Positions 6,591 to 7,226 of a stretch of 7,226 nt of DNA are shown here, piece by piece; position 1 is the stretch's first letter, and every line of letters begins with the position of its first letter. The DNA comes from Limiplasma sp036652695. Its GTDB lineage: Bacteria > Bacillota > Clostridia > Christensenellales > Aristaeellaceae. The notes under the pieces were generated by a model. That model did no database searches. It was not told the DNA's origin and worked only from the letters and a program-made list of their open reading frames with translations. The DNA is taken from NCBI GenBank assembly GCA_036652695.1, contig JAVVVJ010000091.1, positions 1 to 7,226 on the forward strand, in the 5' to 3' direction. The translations under genes were made by a program, and so were the position numbers.

Positions 6591-6711
6591 GCGTTCTGAA
6601 ACGCTTGCCACTGACTGGTTTACCGAAGGAAGTCATTTTTGATGCAAACCATTGAGGCCTGAAAAGTATATTTATCATGCTTATTAAAAGGCAACAGGCG
6701 TTAGCGAACGC
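6591..6711. repeat. Two dyads with identical arms, GCGTT-N4-AACGC
   Basis: GCGTT-CTGA-AACGC is at 6591-6604 (extended by one A-T pair to 6590-6605) and GCGTT-AGCG-AACGC is at 6698-6711. Arms and spacing are the same; only the 4-bp centre differs, and the centres lie 107 bp apart, close to ten helical turns. The second overlaps the regulator's stop codon. They could be a pair of operators for the LacI/GntR-type regulator, or the second could be a short terminator stem for it, since CTGTTGCCTTTT follows on the transcript. Confidence 0.4.
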
Positions 6712-7222
6712 TGGTGGTCGCACCAAGCCGAAAAATCGCGGGCACCCATACAGGCTCCAAGCTCACCGCCTCGCCTGCGATAAGCTTTAGCAAAATTTCC
6801 ACCAGCCGTTCAGCGATTGTATTTTCATCCTGCCGCATATGCGTGTAGACATACCCGCCGGGGGAGAGATAGTCCTCATCGATGCAGCAAGCCATGAACT
6901 CTTTGCCCGGCTGCATGCCTTGCTTCGCGGCTACGATGTACAAGAACCTTGCAAGCGCGTATTCCGTAAGCACAATGGCGTCCGGCATCTTTTCAAACGA
7001 GTGCAAAAAGCGCTCCATATGCGCCAAGTAGGCCGGCTCTTGCGCCTCGGAGAGCAGGTTTTCGGTGCGCTTGGGCAAAACGCACTCTCCAGCGCATGTG
7101 ATGCCCGTTTCATGTAGCCCTTGATAGAAGCCATTTACGCGATCGCTCAGCGATGTGGTGCTTGATGGGTCAATCGTTACCAGCGCGGCGTTTTTGCAAC
7201 CGCAATACTGCAGATGCGCCAC
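6701..7222 (-). CDS. C-terminal ligand-binding part of a LacI/GntR-type transcriptional regulator (5' part missing or broken)
   Basis: The 173 visible residues match the second half of the periplasmic-binding-protein-like sensor domain of sugar-responsive regulators. Matching stretches are VAHLQYCGCKNAALVTID at the start (the usual HL-x-x-x-G-H-x-x-I-A strand), SDRVNGFYQGL (26-36) and MPDAIVLTEYALARFL (79-94). Further on come CCIDED (112-117, where LacI proteins have G-F-D-D), THMRQDENTIAERLVEILL (127-145) and a C-terminal VPAIFRLGATT. The TAA stop is at 6703-6701. The DNA-binding domain and about half the sensor should lie beyond the right edge, but TAG at 7225-7223 is in frame directly before GTG 7222. 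The gene is therefore either interrupted, or the edge sequence is wrong, or a short remnant is translated from the GTG. An intact protein would probably regulate the operon downstream. Confidence 0.7.
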   Translation of the reverse strand: MAHLQYCGCKNAALVTIDPSSTTSLSDRVNGFYQGLHETGITCAGECVLPKRTENLLSEAQEPAYLAHMERFLHSFEKMPDAIVLTEYALARFLYIVAAKQGMQPGKEFMACCIDEDYLSPGGYVYTHMRQDENTIAERLVEILLKLIAGEAVSLEPVWVPAIFRLGATTSVR

Positions 7223-7226
7223 CTAG

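Larger units (their letters stand above)
6432..6700. other. Regulatory intergenic region
   Basis: These 269 bases between the regulator and the binding-protein gene are markedly more AT-rich than the genes, especially 6482-6590. I see no coding frame with a ribosome binding site here. The region holds the leader, the candidate promoter and palindrome, the TATCATACT repeat, one full GCGTT-N4-AACGC dyad, and a weak dyad TGACT-N14-AGTCA (6612-6635). Confidence 0.6.

Noticed and set aside
6612..6640. Dyad TGACT-N14-AGTCA followed by TTTTT on the plus strand, as a terminator
   Set aside because: The stem has only 5 bp around a 14-nt interior, and no plus-strand gene lies upstream to terminate.
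6244..6642. A 132-codon plus-strand frame across the promoter region
   Set aside because: It overlaps the start of the binding-protein gene and the AT-rich regulatory region, has no visible ribosome site, and shows no family features.
1..7226. CRISPR arrays, tRNA or rRNA genes, insertion sequences, phage genes
   Set aside because: Reading through the window I saw no regularly spaced repeats, transposase or phage motifs, or RNA-gene hallmarks. The window is an ordinary metabolic operon in structure.

Overview
The window holds one carbohydrate-uptake and degradation locus, with every supported gene on the minus strand. Transcription therefore runs from high to low coordinates. GC-rich genes, strong G-rich Shine-Dalgarno sites, GTG and TTG starts, and an LplA/LplB/YtcP-like ABC transporter without its own ATPase all suggest a Gram-positive anaerobe of the Bacillota (Clostridia, perhaps an Oscillospiraceae- or Christensenellales-like gut or rumen lineage). 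That placement is inferred from style and family; there is no marker gene here.

Layout in transcription order: (1) 7222-6701, the C-terminal sugar-sensing half of a LacI/GntR-type regulator, cut by the window edge and preceded directly by an in-frame TAG. (2) 6700-6432, an AT-rich intergenic region with a candidate promoter, a perfect 15-bp palindrome lying between its -35 and -10, and other dyads. (3) 6431-5049, an extracellular solute-binding protein. (4) A terminator-like hairpin at 5027-4995, likely an attenuator. (5) 4933-4004 and 3992-3114, two membrane permeases with EAA loops. (6) 3107-1803, a CehA/McbA-type PHP metallohydrolase with a TTG start. (7) An intercistronic hairpin at 1802-1772. 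(8) 1751 to the left edge, a GH38-like alpha-mannosidase-related protein (DUF5054 type), truncated by the window.

The working model is that the binding protein and permeases import an oligosaccharide or glycoside, powered by a shared MsmX-like ATPase encoded elsewhere. In the cytoplasm the GH38-like enzyme and the PHP hydrolase would then process it. The regulator next door would respond to the sugar and act at dyads in front of the binding-protein gene. The substrate cannot be read from the sequence. The least familiar part is the tight pairing of a CehA/McbA-type PHP enzyme with a DUF5054/GH38-like enzyme in one transport operon.
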